From NCBI GenBank assembly GCA_015068455.1, contig SVKO01000001.1, positions 62,001 through 126,000 of the forward strand: a DNA stretch of 64,000 nucleotides. The letters are read 5' to 3'. Shown here in pieces: positions 31,991 to 41,882 of the stretch. Position 1 is the first letter of the stretch. Each line of letters begins with the position of its first letter. The notes beneath the pieces were generated by a model. That model did no database searches and was not told the origin of the DNA. It worked only from the letters and a program-made list of their open reading frames with translations. Origin of the DNA: Oscillospiraceae bacterium (GTDB taxonomy: Bacteria; Bacillota; Clostridia; Oscillospirales; Oscillospiraceae). The position numbers and the translations under genes were made by a program.

Positions 31991-32583
31991 GAGGTACGCT
32001 TTTGATTTTTTCCGGCCCCTCCGGCGTGGGCAAGGGGACGGTGGTGAAGGAGCTGCGCAGAAGGAGCGACCGCATCCGCCTGTCCGTCTCCGCCACCACG
32101 CGCAAGCCCCGTCCCGAGGACGTGGAGGGCGTCACCTATTACTTCAAAACCATGGAAGAATTCGAGGCCATGATCGGCCGGGACGAATTCCTGGAGCACG
32201 CCGTCTACAGCGGCAACCGCTACGGCACCCCCGCCGGCCCCGTGGACGAGCTGCTCGACGCGGGATGCGACGTGGTGCTGGAGATCGAGGTGCAGGGCGC
32301 CCTGCAGGTGATGGAGCGCCGGCCCGACGCCGTTTCGGTCTTCGTAACGGCCCCCAGCTTTGCAGAGCTGGAGCGCCGCCTGCGCGGCCGGGGCGACACC
32401 ACCGGCGCAGATCTGGAGCGCCGGCTCCGGACCGCCCGGACCGAATATGCGCTCGCCCCCAAATACGATTACATCGTGGTCAACGACCGCGTGGAACGCT
32501 GCGCCGATGAGGTCATGGCCATCCTCACGGCGGATAAATGCAGGGCCAAATACCGTTTAGATCTTCTGAAGGAGGACGATTGA
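31987..32583 (+). CDS. gmk: Guanylate kinase
   Basis: 198 aa. P-loop GPSGVGKGT, the GMP-binding [12 protein letters not shown] and YYF segments, and the lid region are in order. It phosphorylates GMP to GDP using ATP, an essential step of nucleotide metabolism. GGAGG precedes the ATG, which overlaps the remA stop. rpoZ follows after one base, the usual gmk-rpoZ pairing. Confidence 0.97.
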   Translation: MRGTLLIFSGPSGVGKGTVVKELRRRSDRIRLSVSATTRKPRPEDVEGVTYYFKTMEEFEAMIGRDEFLEHAVYSGNRYGTPAGPVDELLDAGCDVVLEIEVQGALQVMERRPDAVSVFVTAPSFAELERRLRGRGDTTGADLERRLRTARTEYALAPKYDYIVVNDRVERCADEVMAILTADKCRAKYRLDLLKEDD

Positions 32584-32584
32584 T

Positions 32585-32791
32585 ATGCTTTACCCCCCGA
32601 TGTCTGAGCTCCTGGAGCATGTGGACAGCCGTTATCTGCTGGTGAATCTGGTGGCGCGCCGCGCCCGGCAGATCGCCCTGGAGGCGGAGGAGTTCCACGA
32701 AACTCTGCCCGACAAGCCCGTCACCATGGCCATCAACGAGGTGGCCAACGGCGAGCTGACCGCCGACGTCAAGGAATCTTACTTCAAATAA
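32585..32791 (+). CDS. rpoZ: RNA polymerase omega subunit
   Basis: 68 aa. MLYPPMSELLEHVDSRYLLVNLVARRARQI is the typical omega N-terminus (a stretch with RYxLVNLVARRARQI), which binds the beta-prime subunit and aids core assembly. Short for the family but complete, as in many Clostridia. Ribosome site GGAGG lies in the end of gmk. Confidence 0.95.
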   Translation: MLYPPMSELLEHVDSRYLLVNLVARRARQIALEAEEFHETLPDKPVTMAINEVANGELTADVKESYFK

Positions 32792-32813
32792 AACGCCGAG
32801 AGGAGGCCGTCAC

Positions 32814-35264
32814 TTGATCGCCCGGATCGCTGTGGCAGCGGCAGTCTATGCCATCGACAAGCCCTACAGCTATCGCGTCCCGGAGGGAATGGACGTGCGT
32901 CCCGGCATGCGGGTGCGCCTGCCCTTCGGGGCCGGCAACCGCCGCACCGAGGGTGTGGTCCTTGCCCTGGAGCAGGGCGACGAGACCGGCCTCAAAGCCA
33001 TCGACGTCCCCCTGGACGAATCGCCCGTCCTGTCCGAGGGCATGCTGCATCTGGCGGGCTTCCTGCGTGAGCGATATTTCTGCACCCTCTACGACGCCGT
33101 TCGCGCCATCCTGCCCGCGGGGCTCTGGTTCTCCGAGAGCGGGACGGTGCATCTGTCCGATCCCCTGCCGGAGGACTGGGAGGCGCAGACCCGCCGCAAG
33201 CCCGAGGCCCAAAGCCTGATCCGCGCCCTCCTCGACCTGGGCGGCGCGGCGCGGGAGCAGCAGCTGCGCGAGATGCTGCCGGACGCTCCCCTGCCCGAGT
33301 GCATCCGCTATCTGACCGGCAAAAAGCTCATTGCCGTGGACTACAGTCTCAAGCGGCGGGTGAACGACCGCATGGATCTGTTCGTGCGCCTGGAGGTCAC
33401 AGCCGCCGAGGCCGCCGACCACTGCGCCCGCCGCGGCAAGTCGGCGCCGCTGCAGAAGGCGGTGCTGGAGCTGCTCTCCGCCATGGGCAGCGCCTGCGCC
33501 AAGGACGTGTGCTATTTCACCGGGGCCTCCATGGCCACCCTGCGCCGGCTGGAAAAGCTGGGCCTGGTAAGCTTCTTCACCTGCGAGGTGATGCGCCGGC
33601 CGAAGCTCGTTCCCGCGGCGGACGGCGTCCCCACAGAGCTCAGCGCCGAGCAGCGCGCGGCCTACGATGGCCTGTGCGCCCAGATGGACCGGACGGCCCC
33701 CGGCGTGGCACTGCTCCACGGGGTCACCGGCAGCGGCAAGACCGCGGTCTATCTCGAGCTGATCGCCCGCTGCCTCGCCCGCGGCAGGCAGGCCATCTTC
33801 CTCGTCCCGGAAATCGCCCTCACCCCCCAGCTTCTGGGCACGGTGGCGGCCCGCTTCGGCCGCGGCGTGGCGGTGCTGCATTCCAGCCTGCCCATTGCCG
33901 AGCGCTATGACGAATGGAAGCGCGTGCGCTCCGGCGAAGCCCGTCTGGTGGTGGGCACCCGCTCCGCGGTATTCGCGCCGGTGCCGGAGCTCGGTCTCAT
34001 CATCGTGGACGAGGAGCACGAGCACACCTACAAATCCGAAAACACCCCCTATTACCATGCCCGGGAGGTGGCGATCTACCGCGGCAATGCCGGCGGCGCC
34101 CTGGTGGTGCTCGGCTCGGCGACGCCCTCGATCGAATCCATGTACCGGGCCAAAACCGGGGTTTTCTCCCTCTATACGCTCTCCCGCCGCTATTCCGGCG
34201 CAGCCCTGCCGGAGGTGCTGGTGGCGGACATGAAAAAAGAGATCCGCGACGGCAACGGCGGCGCCGTCAGCCGCCCCCTGCTGGAGCGGATGCTCGACGC
34301 CCACAGCCGGGGCAAAAAGACGATTTTGTTCCTCAACCGCCGCGGCACCAACCGCATGGCGGTGTGCGTGGAATGCGGCCATGTGCCCCAGTGCCCCCGC
34401 TGCAGCGTCCATCTGACCTACCACGCCGCCAACGAGCGCCGCATGTGCCACTACTGCGGCTACTCCGAGCCCGCCTCGGGGCGCTGCCCGGCATGCGGCG
34501 GCCGGATGAAATATATCGGCTACGGCACCCAGTGGGTGGCGGAGGAGCTGGCGCGCAAGGCGCCGGAACTGGGCTGTATGCGCATGGACGCGGACAGCGT
34601 CTCCGCCGCCAATCCCCACGAAAAGATCCTCTCCGATTTTGAAACGGGCGAGGCATCCGTGCTGATCGGCACCCAAATGGTCACCAAGGGCCTCAACTTT
34701 GAAGCCGTGACCCTGGTGGGCGTGCTGGACGCGGACAGCGCGCTCTATGTGGACCATTTCCGCGCCTCGGAGACGGCCTTCTCCATGATGACCCAGGTCA
34801 TCGGCCGGTCCGGCCGCTTCCGCGACCCGGGCACCGCCGTCATCCAGACCATGACGCCGGAAAACCCCGTCATTCAGCTCGCGGCAAGGCAGGACTACGA
34901 CGCCTTTTACGAATCGGAGCTGGCGCTGCGGCGGCTGCGCCAATGCCCGCCCTTCCGCGACCTCATCACAATCACCGTGGCCGGGCAGGAGGAGGCCCGG
35001 GTGCTCGAAAGCATCCACACGCTGCGCGCCGCCTTTGAGGACGCCCTGCGCACAGAGGCCTGCCGCGGCCTGGACGTGCGCCTGCTTGGCCCCGCCGGCG
35101 CGCCGGTGCCGCGGGTCAACAACACCTGGCGCTACCGGCTCACCCTCTGCGCCAAAAACAGCCGCCCCCTGCGCGCCCTGGTGGCGCACTATCTCAGACA
35201 ATTCTCGAAGGACAAGCGCAACAAGGGCGTATTCGCCTTTGCCGACGTGAACGCCTACGATTAA
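32814..35264 (+). CDS. priA: Primosomal replication restart helicase PriA
   Basis: 816 aa, TTG start with AGGAGG upstream. N-terminal DNA-binding domain, then Walker A HGVTGSGKTAVYLELI near residue 305, DEEH box (IVDEEHEHTYKSE), and the zinc-binding cysteines CVECGHVPQCPRC and CHYCGYSEPASGRCPACGG inserted between helicase motifs. PriA recognises stalled forks and reloads the replisome. The length is normal. It continues the gmk-rpoZ transcript. Confidence 0.97.
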   Translation: MIARIAVAAAVYAIDKPYSYRVPEGMDVRPGMRVRLPFGAGNRRTEGVVLALEQGDETGLKAIDVPLDESPVLSEGMLHLAGFLRERYFCTLYDAVRAILPAGLWFSESGTVHLSDPLPEDWEAQTRRKPEAQSLIRALLDLGGAAREQQLREMLPDAPLPECIRYLTGKKLIAVDYSLKRRVNDRMDLFVRLEVTAAEAADHCARRGKSAPLQKAVLELLSAMGSACAKDVCYFTGASMATLRRLEKLGLVSFFTCEVMRRPKLVPAADGVPTELSAEQRAAYDGLCAQMDRTAPGVALLHGVTGSGKTAVYLELIARCLARGRQAIFLVPEIALTPQLLGTVAARFGRGVAVLHSSLPIAERYDEWKRVRSGEARLVVGTRSAVFAPVPELGLIIVDEEHEHTYKSENTPYYHAREVAIYRGNAGGALVVLGSATPSIESMYRAKTGVFSLYTLSRRYSGAALPEVLVADMKKEIRDGNGGAVSRPLLERMLDAHSRGKKTILFLNRRGTNRMAVCVECGHVPQCPRCSVHLTYHAANERRMCHYCGYSEPASGRCPACGGRMKYIGYGTQWVAEELARKAPELGCMRMDADSVSAANPHEKILSDFETGEASVLIGTQMVTKGLNFEAVTLVGVLDADSALYVDHFRASETAFSMMTQVIGRSGRFRDPGTAVIQTMTPENPVIQLAARQDYDAFYESELALRRLRQCPPFRDLITITVAGQEEARVLESIHTLRAAFEDALRTEACRGLDVRLLGPAGAPVPRVNNTWRYRLTLCAKNSRPLRALVAHYLRQFSKDKRNKGVFAFADVNAYD

Positions 35265-35278
35265 GGAGCATTATTTCT

Positions 35279-35785
35279 ATGGCACTTCGCACCATCATGA
35301 CCCAGGAGCAGCCGACCCTGCATAAGGCCGCCCGCCCTGTGACAAACTTTGACCAGCGCCTCCACGACCTGCTCGACGACATGGCCGAAACCCTGGCGGA
35401 CGCCAACGGCGCCGGTCTGGCCGCCCCCCAAGTGGGCATCCTGCGCCGGATCTTCCTCATCGATGTGGACGACCGCGGCCTGATCGAATTCATCAACCCC
35501 GAGATCCTGGAGACCTCCGGCGAGCAGGACGGCGTCGAAGGCTGCCTGAGCCTGCCCGGTCAGTGGGGCATGGTCAAGCGGCCGAATCACGTAAAGATCC
35601 GCGCCCAGGACCGCGACGGCGCCTGGTTCGAACTGGAGGGCGACGAGCTGGCCGCCCGCTGCATCCTCCACGAATACGACCACCTGGAGGGCCACCTCTA
35701 TTCCGAAAAGGTCTACAAATGGCTCAGCGAGGAAGAGGTCAGCGCCATGTTCGAAGCGGCGGAGGAAGCGGAGGAGGCCGAATGA
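35279..35785 (+). CDS. def: Peptide deformylase
   Basis: 168 aa. Motif 1 GAGLAAPQVG, motif 2 EGCLSLPG with the Cys metal ligand, and motif 3 HEYDHLEG with the two His ligands and catalytic Glu are all present. It removes the formyl group from new proteins. It is coupled to fmt (overlap of four bases), which carries out the opposite step on initiator tRNA. The acidic C-terminal tail EAAEEAEEAE is an extension. Confidence 0.97.
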   Translation: MALRTIMTQEQPTLHKAARPVTNFDQRLHDLLDDMAETLADANGAGLAAPQVGILRRIFLIDVDDRGLIEFINPEILETSGEQDGVEGCLSLPGQWGMVKRPNHVKIRAQDRDGAWFELEGDELAARCILHEYDHLEGHLYSEKVYKWLSEEEVSAMFEAAEEAEEAE

Positions 35786-36708
35786 GAATCGTATTTATGG
35801 GCACCCCCGACATCGCCGCAACCTGCCTGGAGCGTCTGTGCGCGGCTGGATTCGCGCCCGTGGGCGTGTATACCAAGCCCGACATGCCCAAGAACCGGGG
35901 CATGAAGCTCAGCATGTCCGAGGTCAAGGAGGCGGCCCTGGCGCATGGTCTGCCCGTCTTTCAGCCCACGACCTTCAAGGATGACGCCGTGGTGGAGGAG
36001 CTGCGCGCCCTCGCCCCCGACGTCATCGCCGTGGTGGCCTACGGCAAGATCCTGCCCCAGCGGGTGCTGGACATCCCGCCCCTGGGCTGCATCAATATCC
36101 ACGCCAGCATCCTGCCCGAGCTGCGCGGGGCCGGCCCCGTGCAGTGGGCCATCCTGAACGGCCTTCCCGAGACCGGCGTCACCGGCATGTATATGGACGC
36201 GGGCATGGACACCGGCGACATCATCGAGATCCGCCGCACCCCCATCGACCCGGACGAGAACGCCCAGAGCCTTCTGGACCGCCTCGCCGATCTCGGCGGC
36301 GGTCTGCTGGCGGAGCTCATGGCCCGCCTGGCCCGGGGCGAGCAGCTGCCCCGCACGCCCCAGGATCACGAAAAAGCCACCCTGGCGCCCATGCTCTCGA
36401 AGGCCCTGTGCCCCATCGACTGGACCCGCCCCATGGCGGCGATTTACGACCAGATCCGCGGCCTCGACCCCTGGCCCGTGGCCACCGCGGAGCTGGGCGG
36501 CAAGCGGTTTAAGATCTATACCGCCCGCAGGACGGACGCACACACCGGCAAAGCCCCCGGCACGATCCTGGGCCTGACCAAAACCGGCCTGCAGATCGCC
36601 TGCGGGGACGGAAATGTGCTGGAGATCACCCGGCTGCAGGCCGAGGGCGGCAAGCGCATGGCCGCGCCCGACTATTTCCGCGGCCATCCCCTGCCGGAAA
36701 CCCCATGA
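35782..36708 (+). CDS. fmt: Methionyl-tRNA formyltransferase
   Basis: 308 aa. MRIVFMGTPDIAA at the start, INIHASILPELRGAGPVQWAI (the formyl-THF-binding signature with catalytic His), and TGMYMDAGMDTGDI are conserved. It formylates Met-tRNAfMet. Its ATG overlaps the def stop, and its stop overlaps rsmB: the def-fmt-rsmB-rlmN-prpC-prkC-rsgA order is a conserved Firmicutes block. Confidence 0.97.
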   Translation: MRIVFMGTPDIAATCLERLCAAGFAPVGVYTKPDMPKNRGMKLSMSEVKEAALAHGLPVFQPTTFKDDAVVEELRALAPDVIAVVAYGKILPQRVLDIPPLGCINIHASILPELRGAGPVQWAILNGLPETGVTGMYMDAGMDTGDIIEIRRTPIDPDENAQSLLDRLADLGGGLLAELMARLARGEQLPRTPQDHEKATLAPMLSKALCPIDWTRPMAAIYDQIRGLDPWPVATAELGGKRFKIYTARRTDAHTGKAPGTILGLTKTGLQIACGDGNVLEITRLQAEGGKRMAAPDYFRGHPLPETP

Positions 36709-38006
36709 GCGCCCGCACCACCGCCCTGGCGGCGCTGATCGCCTGCCGCCGGCGCAACGCCTGGTCCGACGGCATCCTGAAGGAATACATCGCCCGCGAC
36801 GGCCTGGACCGCCGGGACGCCGCCCTGGCCAGCCGCCTGTGCTACGGGGTGCTGCAGAACCGGATGCTGCTGGATTTCTACATCGGCGCTTTCCTCAAAG
36901 GGAAGCTCCGGGATCTGCAGCCCGTGGTGCTGGACATTCTTCGCCTGGGCGTCTACCAGCTCGCCATGACCGACAAGATCCCGCCCGCCGCCTGCGTCAA
37001 CGAGGCGGTGGAGCAGGGCAAGAAATACGCCAACGCCCGGGCAGCCGGCCTCATCAACGGCGTGCTGCGCGCCGTTTCCAGGGCAGAATGCCTGCCGGAG
37101 CCCCCGGATCTCGCCACCCGCTTCAGCCATCCGGCGGAGCTGGTGGAGCTGCTGCGGAACAGCGTGGGCGACGATCTGCTGCCGCGGCTTCTGGCCAGCC
37201 ACAATGAAGCCCCCCGCACCTGCGTGCAGGTGAACACTCTGAAAATCTCCCCCGCCGAGGCCGCCGTACAGATGGAAAAGCAGGGCCTGGGCGTGGAAAA
37301 ACATCCCTGGCTGCCCGGCTGCTACGAGCTCACCGGCACCGGCAGCCTGGAAGCCCTGGACGCCTGGCGCGACGGCCTGGTGTACGTCCAGGACGCCGCC
37401 GCCCGTCTGGCGGTGTACGCCGCGGGCCTGGCCCCCGGGATGCGGGTGCTCGACTGCTGCGCCGCCCCCGGCGGCAAGAGCTTCTCCGCCGCCGTTGCCA
37501 TGGAGGACCGGGGAGAACTCGTTTCCTGCGATATCCACAGGCACAAGATCACCATCATTGAGAAAGGCGCCGAACGGCTGGGCCTGACATGTATTCAGGC
37601 CATGGAGCATGACGCGAAAGCGCCAATGCCCCGGTGGCGCGAATACTTCGACGCCGTCATCGCCGACGTGCCCTGCTCGGGCCTCGGCGTCATCCGCAAA
37701 AAGCCCGACATCCGCTACAAGGATCTCGGCCCCACCGAGGCCCTGCCCGCGCTGCAGCTGGCGATCCTCCGGCAGCAGGCGGAATATGTCCGGCCAGGCG
37801 GCGTGCTGCTCTACAGCACCTGCACGATCCTGCGCCGGGAAAACGAGGACGTGATCCGCGCCTTCCTGACCGATCACCCGGAATTCTCCCCGGAGAGCAT
37901 CTGCGCTCCGCCGGACTGCCCGGTCTCCGGCGCGGCGGTCACCCTGCTGCCCTGTCTGCACGGCACCGACGGATTCTTTATTGCAAAACTGAGGAAACAA
38001 CCATGA
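36705..38006 (+). CDS. rsmB: 16S rRNA m5C967 methyltransferase RsmB
   Basis: 433 aa. An N-terminal NusB-like helical domain (ALAALIACRRRNAWSD to PPAACVNEAVEQGKKYA) is followed by the SAM-binding DCCAAPGGKSFSAA and the catalytic DVPCSGLGVIRKKPDIRY, plus STCTILRRENED with the second catalytic Cys. It makes m5C at position 967 of 16S rRNA. Starts four bases into the fmt end. Confidence 0.96.
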   Translation: MSARTTALAALIACRRRNAWSDGILKEYIARDGLDRRDAALASRLCYGVLQNRMLLDFYIGAFLKGKLRDLQPVVLDILRLGVYQLAMTDKIPPAACVNEAVEQGKKYANARAAGLINGVLRAVSRAECLPEPPDLATRFSHPAELVELLRNSVGDDLLPRLLASHNEAPRTCVQVNTLKISPAEAAVQMEKQGLGVEKHPWLPGCYELTGTGSLEALDAWRDGLVYVQDAAARLAVYAAGLAPGMRVLDCCAAPGGKSFSAAVAMEDRGELVSCDIHRHKITIIEKGAERLGLTCIQAMEHDAKAPMPRWREYFDAVIADVPCSGLGVIRKKPDIRYKDLGPTEALPALQLAILRQQAEYVRPGGVLLYSTCTILRRENEDVIRAFLTDHPEFSPESICAPPDCPVSGAAVTLLPCLHGTDGFFIAKLRKQP

Positions 38007-39028
38007 CCGACATCAAGTCCATGACCCGGGAGGAGCTCGGCGCCGCCTTTGCCGCCATGGGTCAGCCCCGGTTCCGGGCAGGGCAGGTCTTCGCCTGGCT
38101 GCACCGGGGCGTGCGGAGCTTCGACGAGATGACGAACCTCCCCAAGGCCCTGCGGGAGCAGCTGGCGGGACAATACGAGCTGACCGCTCCCGCCGTTGCC
38201 CGAAAACAGGTCTCGGCAAAGGACGGCACCATCAAATACCTCTGGCGCCTGGGCGACGGCCACTGCGTGGAGTCCGTGCTGATGCGCTATCACCACGGCA
38301 ACACCGTGTGCATCTCCTCCGAGGTGGGCTGCGCCATGGGCTGCGCCTTCTGCGCCTCCACCAAAGGCGGCCTGGTACGCAGGCTGCGGCCCTCGGAGAT
38401 GCTCGACCAGGTGCTGTTCACCGGGCTCGATTCCGGCGCGCCGGTCTCCAACATCGTGCTTATGGGCATCGGCGAGCCCCTGGACAATTACGACAATGTC
38501 CGCCGGTTTCTGGCCCTCGTCAACGATCCGGAGGGCATGAACATCGGCATGCGCCACATCAGTCTGTCCACCTGCGGCCTGGTGCCCGGCATCGACCGGC
38601 TGGCCGAGGAGGACCTGCAGCTGACCCTGTCGGTGTCGCTGCACGCGCCGGACGATGCGCTGCGCAGCAGCCTGATGCCCGTCAACCGCCGCTATCCCAT
38701 CGACGAACTGCTTGCCGCCTGCAAGCGATACTTTGAAAAAACCGGCCGGCGCATCTCCTTCGAGTATGCCATGATCGACGGCCGAAACGATACGCCGGAG
38801 ATGGCGCAGCTGCTGATCCGGCGCCTGCGGGGTCTTCCCGCCCATGTGAATCTCATTCCCCTCAACCGCATCGAGGAGAGCCCCCTGCAGCCCAGCACGC
38901 GGCAGGCGGTGGCGGCCTTTCAGAAGGCCCTGGACGATGCGGGGATCACCGCCACGGTGCGCAGGACCCTGGGCAGCGACATCGACGCCTCCTGCGGTCA
39001 GCTGCGAAAGAAATACGAACAGACCTGA
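38003..39028 (+). CDS. rlmN: Dual-specificity rRNA/tRNA m2A methyltransferase RlmN
   Basis: 341 aa. Radical SAM cluster ligands Cys110, Cys114, Cys117 (VGCAMGCAFCAS), SAM-binding GIGEPLDNYDNV, and the catalytic C-terminal Cys331 in DIDASCGQLRKKY. It methylates A2503 of 23S rRNA and A37 of some tRNAs. Its ATG overlaps the rsmB stop. Confidence 0.96.
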   Translation: MTDIKSMTREELGAAFAAMGQPRFRAGQVFAWLHRGVRSFDEMTNLPKALREQLAGQYELTAPAVARKQVSAKDGTIKYLWRLGDGHCVESVLMRYHHGNTVCISSEVGCAMGCAFCASTKGGLVRRLRPSEMLDQVLFTGLDSGAPVSNIVLMGIGEPLDNYDNVRRFLALVNDPEGMNIGMRHISLSTCGLVPGIDRLAEEDLQLTLSVSLHAPDDALRSSLMPVNRRYPIDELLAACKRYFEKTGRRISFEYAMIDGRNDTPEMAQLLIRRLRGLPAHVNLIPLNRIEESPLQPSTRQAVAAFQKALDDAGITATVRRTLGSDIDASCGQLRKKYEQT

Positions 39029-39042
39029 GAAAGGAGGCCGCC

Positions 39043-39774
39043 ATGGAAGCATGGGGACTGTCGGACACCGGCAACGTTCGGAAACAGAATCAGGACTACT
39101 ACAACATCATACAGTTCGGACCTGAGTGCCTGCTCGCCATCATCTGCGACGGCATGGGCGGCGCCAAGTCCGGCAATGTGGCAAGCCATCTGGCCGCGGA
39201 CGCCTTCTGCGCGGAAGTGCGCCGGAACATCCGGCCCGACCTTCTGGTGGACGACGTCAAGGGCATCATGACCGGCGCGCTGGAGCTGGCCAACCGGGCC
39301 GTTTATGAGCATGCACAGCTCAGCGACGACTACACCGGCATGGGCACCACTCTGGTGGCCGCCTTCGTGTGCGGGAAAACGCTGGTGGTCGCCAATGTGG
39401 GCGACAGCCGCGCCTACCTTGTCTCCGACGGCAGCATCCGGCAAATCACGGTGGATCATTCCGTGGTGCAGATGATGCTGCGGCGGGGCGAGATCTCCCG
39501 GGAAGAGGCCCGCAACCATCCTGTGCGCAATCTCATCACCCGGGCCGTCGGCACCGAGCCCCGGGTGGTCTGCGATATTTTCACCCTGAGCGTGGAGCAC
39601 GGGGATCACGTGCTGATGTGCTCGGACGGGCTGACCAATCCGGTCACAGACCCGGAGCTGCTGTTTGAGATCGCCCACAGCGCGGACCGCTCCGCCTGCT
39701 GCGAGCGGCTCATCGCCATGGCGAAGGACCGCGGCGCACCGGACAACGTGACCGCTGTGCTGATCTCGATCTGA
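39043..39774 (+). CDS. prpC: PP2C-type Ser/Thr phosphatase PrpC
   Basis: 243 aa. The PP2C metal-binding motifs are complete: SDTGNVRKQNQDYY, IICDGMGGAKSG, VANVGDSRAYL, and MCSDGLTN, plus the terminal DNVTAVLI. It removes phosphate from proteins phosphorylated by PrkC, encoded next. AAAGGAGG precedes the ATG. Confidence 0.95.
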   Translation: MEAWGLSDTGNVRKQNQDYYNIIQFGPECLLAIICDGMGGAKSGNVASHLAADAFCAEVRRNIRPDLLVDDVKGIMTGALELANRAVYEHAQLSDDYTGMGTTLVAAFVCGKTLVVANVGDSRAYLVSDGSIRQITVDHSVVQMMLRRGEISREEARNHPVRNLITRAVGTEPRVVCDIFTLSVEHGDHVLMCSDGLTNPVTDPELLFEIAHSADRSACCERLIAMAKDRGAPDNVTAVLISI

Positions 39775-39847
39775 ATGGAATACAACCGATCTTTGGTGAT
39801 CCGCCGGCCGAAATGGGCGGAGCCGCTTGGCGGCAAAGGAGTTGGAT

Positions 39848-41881
39848 ATGGATAACTACATAGGTAAAATGCTGGACGACCGCTATGAAATCCTGGACGT
39901 GATCGGAACGGGCGGAATGGCCGTCGTCTACAAAGCGAAGTGCCACCGTCTCAACCGGCTGGTGGCCATCAAAATCCTCAAGGATGAGTATTCCCGCGAC
40001 GAGGAGTTCCGCCGTCGTTTCCGGGCGGAATCCCAGGCCGTCGCCATGCTGTCGCATCCCAATATCGTGTCGGTGTACGACGTGTCCCAGTCCGGCGACA
40101 CGGATTACATCGTCATGGAGCTGATCGACGGCATCACCCTCAAGCAGTACATGGAGAAAAAGGGCGTGCTCAACTGGCGCGAGACCCTGCATTTCTCCAT
40201 CCAGATCGCCAAGGCTTTGGAGCATGCCCACAGCCGCGGCATCATCCACCGGGACATCAAGCCCCACAACATCATGATCCTCAAGAACGGCAGCGTCAAG
40301 GTGGCTGACTTCGGCATCGCCCGGGTCATCTCCGCCCAGAACACGCTGACCCGGGAGGCCCTGGGCTCGGTGCACTACATCTCCCCCGAGCAGGCCAAGG
40401 GCAGCCGGGTGGACAACCGCTCGGACATCTACTCCCTGGGCGTCGTGATGTACGAGATGCTCACGGGCCGGCCCCCCTATGACGGCGAGAGCCCCGTGGC
40501 TGTGGCCATCAAGCACATCAACGCCGGCGCGCCCATGCCCAGCGAACTGAACCCCAACATCCCCGGCGGTCTGGAGCAGATCACCATGCACGCCATGTGC
40601 GCCAATCTGGACGACCGCTACGCCTCCGCCACGGAAATGCTCTATGATCTGGAGGAATTCCGCAAGGACCCCACCATCCTGTTCCAGTCCAGCGGCATCC
40701 CGGCCGCGCCCGCGGCGGCGATCCGTCCGAACGCGAACCGCATCCAGGAAAAGACCCCCGCGGAGCGCCGCAGCGAGGAGCGGGCCCGGCTGCGCAAGCT
40801 GGAGGAGCAGCGCCGCGCCGCCCGGCGCAAGCGCATCCGCTCCATCGCCTTCATCGCCGGCTCCATCGCCCTGCTGGCGCTGATCATCATCCTGGTCGCC
40901 AGCGCCTGCAGCAAGAAGGACGTGAAATACATCACCGTCCCGGACTTCACCGACAAGGTCTTCGCCGATCTGTCCGCTTCGGACTATCCCGGCCTGCAGC
41001 TGGTGGAGAACAGCAAGGAATACTCCGACGAATTTGAAGCCGGTCACATCATCACCCAGTCTCCCAAGCCCAATACCGAGGTGGAGGAGGGCACCAAGGT
41101 GCTGCTGACGGTGAGTCTCGGCCGCGTGAGCACCAAAATGCCGGATCTGCGGGAGATGAAATCCAGCGAAGCGGAAAAGCTGCTCAAAAAACTGGATCTG
41201 GATCTGACCATCCGCATTGAAACCACCTATGACAATAACGTGGAGGAAAACCGCGTCATCCGCACCGATCCCGGCGAAGACGTGACGCTGACCCAGGGCC
41301 AGACCGTCACCCTCTTTGTCAGCCGCGGACCGGAAACGAAGAAGGTCACGGTGCCCAGAGTGGAGGGCGTAAAGCTGGCCAAGGCCATCGCCATGCTTAC
41401 CGAAGCCAAGCTGGACTACAAGCGCAGCTATGTCGACAGCGACCAGGAGAAGGATACCGTCGTATCCCAGAGCGTCAAAGCCGGCGAAAAGGTCGCCGAG
41501 GGCACGGTCGTCGTCCTGGAAATCTCCCGCGGGCCGAAGGAAGAAGAAAAGCCCGAGGAGAATCCGGAAGAAAAGCCCGAGGAAAAGCCGGAAGAAAAGC
41601 CCGAACAAAATCCCGAACCGACCCCGCCCCAGCCGGACAACGAGCCCAGCGCAGGCGATCAGATGAAGACGAAGATCTATTCCGTCAACGTGCCGGAGCA
41701 TTCCGAGCCCGTGTCCGTGGACGTGATCTGCGCCCCCACCGGCGAGGTCTGCGGCGAGACCCAGTACCTGGAGCCCGGTGAAAACTCCATCAACATCGCT
41801 CTGACCGGTTCCGGCACCGTGACGTACAACGTCTACGTCAACAGCTCGTACGTCACCTCGTTCACCATGAATTTCGACTGA
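39848..41881 (+). CDS. prkC: PASTA-domain Ser/Thr kinase PrkC
   Basis: 677 aa. Kinase domain 1 to about 275: glycine loop GTGGMAVVYKA, catalytic IIHRDIKPHN, DFGIAR, and SPEQAKG. A basic juxtamembrane stretch (RLRKLEEQRRAARRKR) precedes a membrane helix at about 331-354. Three PASTA repeats (about 360-565) should bind muropeptides or lipid II outside the cell. A Pro/Glu/Lys-rich spacer and a final beta-rich domain (about 610-677) follow; such a terminal domain is common in clostridial PrkC. ATG 39848 follows AAAGGAG by seven bases. Confidence 0.96.
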   Translation: MDNYIGKMLDDRYEILDVIGTGGMAVVYKAKCHRLNRLVAIKILKDEYSRDEEFRRRFRAESQAVAMLSHPNIVSVYDVSQSGDTDYIVMELIDGITLKQYMEKKGVLNWRETLHFSIQIAKALEHAHSRGIIHRDIKPHNIMILKNGSVKVADFGIARVISAQNTLTREALGSVHYISPEQAKGSRVDNRSDIYSLGVVMYEMLTGRPPYDGESPVAVAIKHINAGAPMPSELNPNIPGGLEQITMHAMCANLDDRYASATEMLYDLEEFRKDPTILFQSSGIPAAPAAAIRPNANRIQEKTPAERRSEERARLRKLEEQRRAARRKRIRSIAFIAGSIALLALIIILVASACSKKDVKYITVPDFTDKVFADLSASDYPGLQLVENSKEYSDEFEAGHIITQSPKPNTEVEEGTKVLLTVSLGRVSTKMPDLREMKSSEAEKLLKKLDLDLTIRIETTYDNNVEENRVIRTDPGEDVTLTQGQTVTLFVSRGPETKKVTVPRVEGVKLAKAIAMLTEAKLDYKRSYVDSDQEKDTVVSQSVKAGEKVAEGTVVVLEISRGPKEEEKPEENPEEKPEEKPEEKPEQNPEPTPPQPDNEPSAGDQMKTKIYSVNVPEHSEPVSVDVICAPTGEVCGETQYLEPGENSINIALTGSGTVTYNVYVNSSYVTSFTMNFD

Positions 41882-41882
41882 T

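Noticed and set aside
39775-39847. Regulatory hairpin between prpC and prkC
   Set aside because: Only short GC pairs are present without a T-run; the ribosome site is free, so simple read-through is more likely.
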